From Uliginosibacterium sp036017065 (GTDB lineage: Bacteria; Pseudomonadota; Gammaproteobacteria; Burkholderiales; Rhodocyclaceae): DNA of 64,000 bases. Location of the stretch: positions 992,001-1,056,000 of the forward strand of contig NZ_JAYXHR010000001.1 in the NCBI RefSeq assembly GCF_036017065.1. Reading direction: 5' to 3'. The notes beneath the pieces are model-generated. The model saw nothing but the letters and a program-made list of their open reading frames with translations, was not told the DNA's origin and did no database searches. Shown one piece after another: positions 55,874 through 64,000 of this stretch (the stretch's first letter is position 1; each line of letters begins with the position of its first letter). The position numbers and the translations under genes were made by a program.

Positions 55874-56908
55874 TCAGCGCGCGGGAAGATACTTCATGGG
55901 ATCCACCGGCTTGCCTTCTCGCCGGATCTCGAAGTGCAGCTTCGGCCGATCGCTGTCACTGGAGCCCAGCGCCGCGATCCTCTGCCCTTTCTGCACCTGC
56001 TGCTGTTCCTTCACGTAAATCTCGCTGTTGTGCGCGTACGCACTCAGGTAATTGCCGTCGTGCTTGATGATGACGAGGTTTCCGTAGCCACGCAAGCCAC
56101 TGCCGACGTACACCACACGTCCGGAACCGGCGGCGAAGATCGGCTCGCCGAGCGTCCCGCCGATGTCCAATCCCTTGTTGGTGCTGTCATTGAAGGATGC
56201 CAGCACCTTCCCGGCAGCCGGCCATGCCCACTCCATGCCGGCGTCATTGGCAGCGGCAGCCTTGGGGGTTTCCACAGGTGCCGAAGCGGCAGGTCTGGGG
56301 GCGGTCGCCGGGGCTGAAACCGCCGCGGCCGGGGCACTCGTCCCCGCAGCCACCGGCGCGGACGATGCCGCTGGCGGCACTGCAGGCTGCGCCTGCAGGT
56401 TCTTCCAAGCCTCTTCGCTATAGGCAATGCGCCCGCCGCGGGGCTCCTGCTTCACGGCGGCGCCGCCGGCAGGGCTGGGCGTGGGAGGTGCAATCGGAAC
56501 GGGGGCCGCGCTGACAGGTGCTTCGATCCGACGCGGTCCCATGTCGATCGGACGCGCTTCGACGGTCGGGGAAACCTCGGCGCTTGCCACCACGTCGGCT
56601 TCCGGCGCCCTCACCCGCAGCTCCTGGCCGACCAGGATCAGGTTGGGATTGTCGAGCTTGTTCCAGGCAGCAACGTCGCGATAGTCCTGCCCGTTCTCCA
56701 GCGCGATGCTGTACAGGGTGTCACCACGTTTGACCACGTAGTACCCGGGACGGGCCTGGGAGGGTACTGCGGCGGGCGTGGGCGTCGTGCCGGCCGGACT
56801 GCGCGACTCCACTGGCGCAGGCGCCTCCTGCGTGGTGGAACATGCGGCAAGCAGTGCCGTCATGGCACAAACAATCGTCAGGCGGGCCTTCATCTGCACA
56901 GGGGTCAT
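55874..56908 (-). CDS. nlpD: LysM/LytM lipoprotein NlpD
   Basis: Outer-membrane lipoprotein of 344 residues, with lipobox cysteine 23 in ALLAACSTT. A LysM domain follows (about 47-91, YYVVKRGDTLYSIALENG), then an Ala/Pro-rich region (about 95-230) and a LytM (M23) domain (about 240-340). The normal HxGxD is here NKGLDIG, so one zinc histidine is missing and the domain is probably non-catalytic; that is the usual state of NlpD, which activates amidases at the septum. ATGA overlap with pcm. Confidence 0.92.
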   Translation of the reverse strand: MTPVQMKARLTIVCAMTALLAACSTTQEAPAPVESRSPAGTTPTPAAVPSQARPGYYVVKRGDTLYSIALENGQDYRDVAAWNKLDNPNLILVGQELRVRAPEADVVASAEVSPTVEARPIDMGPRRIEAPVSAAPVPIAPPTPSPAGGAAVKQEPRGGRIAYSEEAWKNLQAQPAVPPAASSAPVAAGTSAPAAAVSAPATAPRPAASAPVETPKAAAANDAGMEWAWPAAGKVLASFNDSTNKGLDIGGTLGEPIFAAGSGRVVYVGSGLRGYGNLVIIKHDGNYLSAYAHNSEIYVKEQQQVQKGQRIAALGSSDSDRPKLHFEIRREGKPVDPMKYLPAR

Positions 56909-57567
56909 TCGGTTCCAGGCAACAAGGGTACAAAGCGTACCGCATCCAGTCGGGTTTCCTTGAGGCTGCCATTGGACAGGCGCTCGACGAGGAGGATGAC
57001 CTGATCCGTCGCACCCAGCGGCAATGCCATTTTTCCCCCGACAGCCAGTTGATCGACCAGCGCCTGCGGCACACGCGTAGCCGCCGCAGCAAGGATGATC
57101 GAATCGAACGGCGCCACGGCGGCGAGACCGAGGCTGCCATCCGCATGTTTCAACCGGACATTGGGCAAGCGCAACGGGCGCAAGTTCGCACGGGCGCGCT
57201 CCAGCAGCTTGGCGATGCGCTCGATCGCATAGACGTCGCTCGCCATGTGCGACAACACGGCGGCCTGGTAACCGCACCCGGCACCGACCTCCAGTGTCTT
57301 GCCGAGCGTGTCGCGGCCGGCCAGCAACAGCTCGGCCATGCGTGCGACGACAAAAGGCTGGGAGATCGTCTGCTGGAAACCGAGCGGTAGTGCCGTGTCT
57401 TCGTAAGCGCGCGACGACAGCGCCTCTTCGACGAACGCATGCCTGGGCACCGCATTCATCGCAGCCAGCACGCGTTCGTCGCGTATGCCTTCGGCACGCA
57501 GTCGCTCGATCATGCGCGCCCGCGCACGCGCCGACGTCAATCCGCTGCCTTGCAGGCGATCACTCAT
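56905..57567 (-). CDS. pcm: protein-L-isoaspartate O-methyltransferase
   Basis: Repairs isoaspartyl residues by SAM-dependent methylation. The 220-residue protein starts MSDRLQGSGL at 57567, overlapping the surE stop by 4 bases. Motifs are AMNAVPRHAFVEEAL, QTISQPFVVARM, and the SAM-binding EVGAGCGYQAAVLS. It is in the standard surE-pcm-nlpD-rpoS order. Confidence 0.95.
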   Translation of the reverse strand: MSDRLQGSGLTSARARARMIERLRAEGIRDERVLAAMNAVPRHAFVEEALSSRAYEDTALPLGFQQTISQPFVVARMAELLLAGRDTLGKTLEVGAGCGYQAAVLSHMASDVYAIERIAKLLERARANLRPLRLPNVRLKHADGSLGLAAVAPFDSIILAAAATRVPQALVDQLAVGGKMALPLGATDQVILLVERLSNGSLKETRLDAVRFVPLLPGTE

Positions 57568-58316
57568 TCGCCCAACCACTCGGCCACGCGGCTGATCTGC
57601 TTCGTGTGGGTCAGGTCCAGCTGCAACGGCGTGACCGAAACATAGCCCTGTGCCACCGCATGAAAATCAGTCCCCTCTCCGCAATCTGCCGCCTCACCCG
57701 CCGGACCGACCCAGTAGATCGTTTCGCCGCGCGGGTTCTGATCGCGGATCACCGGCGCAGCCCGATGGCGCTTGCCCAGGCGAGTGCTGACAAAGCCACG
57801 CACCTGCTCGAACGGCAGGTCAGGAACATTGACATTCAGGAGTGCGGGCTGCTGCCAGGGCTGCGCGATGAAACGCTCGACCAGCTGCCGGGCCATGCGT
57901 GCCCCGGTGTCGAAGTGGGTCGCATTCTTGCCGACCAGCGACACGGCCACCGACGGCACGCCCAGCAGGAAACCTTCGGTCGCCGCAGCCACCGTGCCGG
58001 AGTACACCGTGTCGTCGCCCATGTTGGCGCCATGATTGACACCGGAGACAACCATGTCGGGAAGTTCTTCCAGCATGCCCGTGACAGCCAGATGGACACA
58101 GTCGGTCGGCGTGCCATTGACGTAGTAGAAGCCACTGGGCGCGCGACGCAACTGGAGCGGCCGATCGAGCGTCAGCGAATTGCTGGCGCCACTGCGGTCG
58201 CGCTCTGGCGCCACCACGGTTACATCGGCAATCTGGGAAAGTTCGGCTGCCAGTGCAGCGATACCCGGGGCAAAGTAACCGTCGTCGTTACTCAGGAGGA
58301 TTCGCAAGCGGGGCAT
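57564..58316 (-). CDS. surE: 5'/3'-nucleotidase SurE
   Basis: Metal-dependent nucleotidase of 250 residues, a survival protein of stationary phase. It starts MPRLRILLSNDDGYFAPG with the DD metal-binding pair, then PERDRSGASNSLTL, GTPTDCVHL and SGVNHGANMGDD. Start is at 58316, just downstream of tRNA-Pro. The stop overlaps the pcm start. Confidence 0.95.
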   Translation of the reverse strand: MPRLRILLSNDDGYFAPGIAALAAELSQIADVTVVAPERDRSGASNSLTLDRPLQLRRAPSGFYYVNGTPTDCVHLAVTGMLEELPDMVVSGVNHGANMGDDTVYSGTVAAATEGFLLGVPSVAVSLVGKNATHFDTGARMARQLVERFIAQPWQQPALLNVNVPDLPFEQVRGFVSTRLGKRHRAAPVIRDQNPRGETIYWVGPAGEAADCGEGTDFHAVAQGYVSVTPLQLDLTHTKQISRVAEWLGE

Positions 58317-58358
58317 GGACGTTCCGGCTTCGGAAAGAAGAGAAACGGGGAGAAGATT

Positions 58359-58436
<78 letters not shown>

Positions 58437-58503
58437 CACGGCCAGCATAATAGCAGAGAGCATGCTGCCCTGCCAGAAGATCCGGGCTTTTTTGTTCAGA
58501 CCT

Positions 58504-58878
58504 TCAGGCACGCAGTGCGTCGAGCAACCCTTGTAGTTCCGCACGCACTTCGCTGATCGATGCGCGACTGCGACGAACCTCGTCCACCACTTCGCGATTC
58601 AGTTCGGCGAGATCTTCAAGCTTGTTGCGCGCACCGCTGATGGTGAATCCGTCGCGATACAGCAGGTCGCGAATGCGGCGTACGAGGAGTACTTCGTGAT
58701 GCTGGTAGTAGCGCCGATTGCCGCGTCGCTTCACCGGTTTGAGTTGCGTGAACTCCTGCTCCCAGTAGCGCAACACATGCGGCTTCACGCCGCACAACTC
58801 GCTCACTTCACCGATGGTGAAGTAACGCTTGGCCGGGATGGGAGGGAGCGCGATCGGCTTAGGACTGCTTTGCATCAC
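58504..58878 (-). CDS. MerR-family transcriptional regulator
   Basis: Protein of 124 residues with an N-terminal winged helix-turn-helix (about 18-85, FTIGEVSELCGVKPHVLRYWE, RRGNRRYYQHHEV) and a short helical C-terminal dimerisation region without cysteines of a metal sensor. It matches the regulator usually found just after ihfA. The start overlaps the ihfA end by 20 bases. Ligand and target unknown. Confidence 0.92.
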   Translation of the reverse strand: MMQSSPKPIALPPIPAKRYFTIGEVSELCGVKPHVLRYWEQEFTQLKPVKRRGNRRYYQHHEVLLVRRIRDLLYRDGFTISGARNKLEDLAELNREVVDEVRRSRASISEVRAELQGLLDALRA

Positions 58879-59161
58879 TCAGCTGTTCGACGGCTGATTT
58901 GAGTTTCTGGCTGGCATGGAAGGTCACGACACGGCGCGCGGTAATCGGGATTTCTTCCCCCGTCTTCGGGTTGCGCCCCGGCCGCTGCGGCTTTTCACGC
59001 AGTTGGAAGTTGCCGAAGCCAGAAAGTTTCACTTCCTCGCCACGCTCCAGCGCGTTGCGGATCTCTTCGAAGAAGCCTTCCACCATGTCTTTGGCTTCAC
59101 GCTTGTTGAGACCGACCTTTTCGAACAGCAGGTCGGCCAGCTCGGCCTTGGTCAGCGTCAT
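58859..59161 (-). CDS. ihfA: integration host factor subunit alpha
   Basis: DNA-bending protein of 100 residues. MTLTKAELADLLFEKVGLN, KLSGFGNFQLREKPQRPGRNP and ITARRVVTFHASQKLK are the standard IHF-alpha elements, including the minor-groove arm. ATG 59164 or 59161 are both possible; 59161 gives the family length. IHF-like sites at 24124 and 28819 may be bound by this protein. Confidence 0.95.
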   Translation of the reverse strand: MTLTKAELADLLFEKVGLNKREAKDMVEGFFEEIRNALERGEEVKLSGFGNFQLREKPQRPGRNPKTGEEIPITARRVVTFHASQKLKSAVEQLSDAKQS

Positions 59162-59174
59162 CATTCTCTTTTTC

Positions 59175-61553
<2,379 letters not shown>

Positions 61554-61576
61554 GGTATCCGGTGAGCCTGAGAGCT

Positions 61577-62608
61577 TTAGTCGTTGAACTGGCGCAGGAA
61601 GCGCACGTCGTTATCGAAGAACAGGCGCAGGTCGTTCACGCCATAACGCAGCATGGTGAGGCGATCCAGGCCCATGCCGAAGGCGAAGCCGGTGTAACGG
61701 TCGGCATCGATGCCACCATTGGCCAGCACCTTGGGATGAACCATGCCGCAGCCGGCGATCTCCAGCCAGCGCCCCTTGTTCGGGCCGCTCATGAAAGCGA
61801 AGTCGATTTCGGCGCTCGGTTCGGTGAACGGGAAAAAAGACGGGCGGAAACGCACCTGCATCTCGTCCGTCTCGAAGAAGCGCTGCAGGAAGTCGATCAC
61901 CACGCCCTTGAGACCGGCGAAGCTGATCTGCTCACCGATCCAGAGGCCTTCGACCTGGTGGAACATCGGCGAGTGGGTGGCATCGGAATCGACGCGGTAC
62001 ACCCGGCCCGGCGCAATGATGCGCAGCTCGGGCATCGCGCCGCCTGCGTACTTCGCGGCATGCGCCTGCATGGTGCGGATCTGTACGGGGCTGGTATGCG
62101 TGCGCAGCAGCACCTCGCTGGCACCTTCCAGATAGAAGGTGTCGTGCATGGAGCGCGCCGGGTGATTGTCCGGCGTGTTCAGTGCAGTGAAGTTGTGCCA
62201 GTCGGTCTCGATCTCCGGACCGTCCGCCACTTCGAAACCGATGGAGCGGAAAAGCGTTTCCACGCGCTCCAGCGTGCGGTTGACCGGATGAATGCCGCCC
62301 TGGCGCAAGCCACGCCCGGGCAGCGTCACATCCAGCGCTTCAGCAGCCAGCTGTGCCTGCAGCTGCGCGTCGCGCAGCGCATCCCGGCGGGTTTCCAGCG
62401 CGGCTTCGATCGCGCTCTTCACGCGGTTGATTTCGGCACCAGCCGTGCGGCGGGCGTCGGCATCCAGTTTGCCCAGCCCCTTGAGCAGCTCGGTCACGCT
62501 ACCGCTCTTGCCGAGGAAGCGCGCCTTGGCCTGCTCCAGCGCATTGACGTCCGGCGCAGCAGAAAATGCCCTCTGCGCCTCGGTAATCAGTTGATCCAGT
62601 TGGTCCAC
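61577..62608 (-). CDS. pheS: phenylalanyl-tRNA synthetase alpha subunit
   Basis: Catalytic alpha subunit, 343 residues from GTG 62608, which is preceded by AGGA six bases upstream. MDQLDQLITEAQRAF is the family N-terminus. Class II motifs are seen in NTPDNHPARSMHDTFYL, SDATHSPMFHQVEGLWI, and GMGLDRLTMLRYGVNDLR. A TTG at 62641 in the same frame lies inside the upstream terminator stem and is rejected as a start. Confidence 0.96.
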   Translation of the reverse strand: MDQLDQLITEAQRAFSAAPDVNALEQAKARFLGKSGSVTELLKGLGKLDADARRTAGAEINRVKSAIEAALETRRDALRDAQLQAQLAAEALDVTLPGRGLRQGGIHPVNRTLERVETLFRSIGFEVADGPEIETDWHNFTALNTPDNHPARSMHDTFYLEGASEVLLRTHTSPVQIRTMQAHAAKYAGGAMPELRIIAPGRVYRVDSDATHSPMFHQVEGLWIGEQISFAGLKGVVIDFLQRFFETDEMQVRFRPSFFPFTEPSAEIDFAFMSGPNKGRWLEIAGCGMVHPKVLANGGIDADRYTGFAFGMGLDRLTMLRYGVNDLRLFFDNDVRFLRQFND

Positions 62609-62640
62609 GAACGATCCTGCGACGGGAATTCTGTAGAGCA

Positions 62641-62669
62641 AAAAAAAGGAGGCGAGGCCTCCTTTTTTT
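62641..62669 (-). terminator. intrinsic terminator between rplT and pheS
   Basis: A 13-bp stem AAAAAAAGGAGGC / GCCTCCTTTTTTT with a 3-base loop lies 14 bp after the rplT stop and about 32 bp before pheS. It has T-runs on both strands. Either it ends the infC-rpmI-rplT transcript and pheST has its own promoter, or it attenuates read-through. Confidence 0.9.
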
Positions 62670-62683
62670 CTGGCTGATGGTGC

Positions 62684-63043
62684 TTAGACAGCCAGCTTGG
62701 CCTTGGCTTGCTCAGCGAGCGCCGCAAAAGCGGGCTTGTCGAACACGGCCAGATCGGCCAGCACCTTGCGGTCCACTTCGATCGCAGCCTTCTTCAGGCC
62801 GTTCATGAAGCGGCTGTAGGTCAGACCCAGCTCACGCGCAGCGGCGTTGATACGGGCGATCCACAGGGCGCGGAACTGACGCTTGCGCTGACGACGGTCG
62901 CGGTAAGCGTACTGACCAGCCTTCATCACCGCCTGCTTGGCGATGCGATAGACATTCTTGCGACGGCCGCGGTAACCCTTGGCCTGAGCGAGGACTTTCT
63001 TGTGACGGGCGCGAGCCGTTACACCACGTTTTACGCGAGACAT
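62684..63043 (-). CDS. rplT: 50S ribosomal protein L20
   Basis: Ribosomal protein of 119 residues (VKRGVTARARHKKVLAQAKG, YAYRDRRQRKRQFRALWI). It binds 23S rRNA early in 50S assembly and, in E. coli, represses its own operon. Start follows the rpmI stop by 18 bp. Confidence 0.98.
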   Translation of the reverse strand: MSRVKRGVTARARHKKVLAQAKGYRGRRKNVYRIAKQAVMKAGQYAYRDRRQRKRQFRALWIARINAAARELGLTYSRFMNGLKKAAIEVDRKVLADLAVFDKPAFAALAEQAKAKLAV

Positions 63044-63061
63044 TGTTCTTCTCCTTCTCTA

Positions 63062-63259
63062 TCAGGCGTAAGGCATCATGGCATGGACGCGCTTGGTGTC
63101 GGTCTCATGCACACCGGTCGTGCCACGCAGCTGGCGCTTGTTCTTGGTGGTCTTCTTGGTGAGGATGTGGCGCTTGAAACCTTGCGAGCGCTTGATGCTC
63201 CCACCAGCGCGGACCTTGAACCGCTTGGCGGCTCCGCTCTTGGTCTTCATCTTCGGCAT
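63062..63259 (-). CDS. rpmI: 50S ribosomal protein L35
   Basis: Basic protein of 65 residues (MPKMKTKSGAAKRFKVRAGG, LTKKTTKNKRQLRG), standard in every respect. The 138-bp gap to infC (63260-63397) has no gene and could hold an L20-responsive leader. Confidence 0.98.
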   Translation of the reverse strand: MPKMKTKSGAAKRFKVRAGGSIKRSQGFKRHILTKKTTKNKRQLRGTTGVHETDTKRVHAMMPYA

Positions 63260-63397
63260 TGCGAAAACTCCGTTCTTGTCATGGCGCCGGGTGACCTGAA
63301 CATCCAGGTGCTTTGACGACCCGCAACCACTTCTTCTACAGGCTGTTCAACTGAACGGGCTGCCTGTGTCCCGCGAAACCTTGCCGCTCGAAGCGGC

Positions 63398-63922
63398 TCA
63401 GTGTTTCTTCTTGATCGGCGCGATGACCATGATCATCTGCCGGCCTTCCAGCTTGGGAAACTGCTCCACCTGCCCGTAGGCTTCCAGATCAGCCTTGATG
63501 CGCTCCAGCTGGCGGACACCGAATTCCTGGTGAGCCATTTCGCGACCGCGGAAGCGGAGGGTCACCTTGACCTTGTCCTCGTCCTGCAGGAAGCGAACCA
63601 TGTTACGCAGCTTGATCTGGTAGTCGTTCTCGTCGGTACCGGGTCGGAACTTGACTTCCTTGACCTGCACTTGCTTCTGCTTGAGCTTCGCTTCGTGCGC
63701 CTTTTTCGATTCCTGGTACTTGAACTTGCCGTAATCCATGAGCCGGGCAACCGGCGGCTTGGCTTGCGGCGCGATCTCGACCAGATCGATCTCGGCTTCT
63801 TCGGCCATGGCGAGCGCCTGATGCGTCGGCACGACGCCGATCGGCTCGCCATCCTCCCCTACCAACCGCACTTCCGGTACGTTGATTTCCCGGTTGATGC
63901 GGTGCGACTTGTCCTGAGCGAT
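63398..63922 (-). CDS. infC: translation initiation factor IF-3, ATC start codon
   Basis: IF-3 of 174 residues that controls start-site fidelity. The normal N-terminus IAQDKSHRINREINVPEVRL is encoded from an ATC codon at 63922, with GGAG eight bases upstream; the first ATG-like in-frame start at 63871 would drop 17 conserved residues. infC genes of other bacteria use AUU/AUC as an autoregulation device, since IF-3 itself discriminates against such starts. Ends IAPIKKKH. Confidence 0.95.
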   Translation of the reverse strand: MAQDKSHRINREINVPEVRLVGEDGEPIGVVPTHQALAMAEEAEIDLVEIAPQAKPPVARLMDYGKFKYQESKKAHEAKLKQKQVQVKEVKFRPGTDENDYQIKLRNMVRFLQDEDKVKVTLRFRGREMAHQEFGVRQLERIKADLEAYGQVEQFPKLEGRQMIMVIAPIKKKH

Positions 63923-63947
63923 GTTTCAATCTCCAAAAAATAAAAGA

Positions 63948-64000
63948 TCAAGCCTCGGCGCCACGGCTGTGGGTTTCTTGACGCCAACGCTCGATCAGAG
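63948..64000 (-). CDS. thrS: threonyl-tRNA synthetase, C-terminal end only
   Basis: Only the last 17 codons are in the window; they read LIERWRQETHSRGAEA and end at TGA (63948-63950). They lie 25 bp upstream of infC on the same strand, which is the standard place of thrS, so the assignment rests on context. Confidence 0.75.
   Translation of the reverse strand, partial: LIERWRQETHSRGAEA

Noticed and set aside
62608..62641. Longer pheS start at TTG 62641
   Set aside because: It falls in the terminator stem and lacks a ribosome site; GTG 62608 is preceded by AGGA and matches the family start.

Overview
The window is a chromosomal stretch of a high-GC proteobacterium, most likely a betaproteobacterium. 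Evidence for this is the clustered TCA genes (sucA, gltA, sdhE, sdhBADC, a GntR regulator, then divergent mdh, a CitE-like gene and acnB), the surE-pcm-nlpD-rpoS cluster, and the thrS-infC-rpmI-rplT-pheST-ihfA-merR-tRNA-Pro run. Two secreted pectate lyases with polyserine linkers suggest a plant-polysaccharide user. A Rhodocyclales-type organism is possible, but I cannot prove the genus from this sequence. Almost everything looks like ordinary chromosome: no insertion sequence, prophage, integrase or CRISPR array was seen.

Layout. Positions 1-13158 hold the TCA block: a leftward operon from sdhC to sucA headed by a GntR/UTRA regulator, and a rightward mdh-citE-like-acnB group. A perfect 20-bp palindrome sits between the two arms. 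Positions 13179-20284 carry a terminator, a 107-bp REP-like inverted repeat, an ABC-F ATPase, a NYN/OST-HTH protein, pectate lyase 1, an esterase, and a periplasmic binding-like protein coupled to a porin. A sensor kinase converges on that pair.

Positions 22102-29278 are the most interesting part. They hold an MscS channel, a putative N-acyl amino acid synthase-like protein, the GlrK-GlrG-GlrR (QseE-QseG-QseF) two-component system, and an exported EF-hand protein. The genes on either side of glrKGR each have TGTC-N10-GACA sites, an IHF-like site and a -24/-12 (sigma-54) promoter. This is the published E. coli GlrR binding motif, so the locus looks like a self-contained GlrR/sigma-54 regulon with protein outputs rather than only small RNA outputs.

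Positions 29387-39985 contain a YgiQ-type radical SAM protein, an S41-like peptidase, an alanine-type aminotransferase, a CAP-domain lipoprotein, pgi, pectate lyase 2 and panC. Positions 40136-51600 contain two cyclic-di-GMP enzymes, a cold-shock protein, an HDAC-like/DUF429 pair, a low-molecular-weight phosphatase, uvrB, an aromatic/aspartate aminotransferase and a thioredoxin. From 51615 to the end come an AsmA-like protein, tRNA-Asn, moaA-mobA, rpoS-nlpD-pcm-surE, tRNA-Pro, merR, ihfA, pheT-pheS, rplT-rpmI-infC and the 3' tip of thrS. The window starts inside sucA and ends inside thrS.
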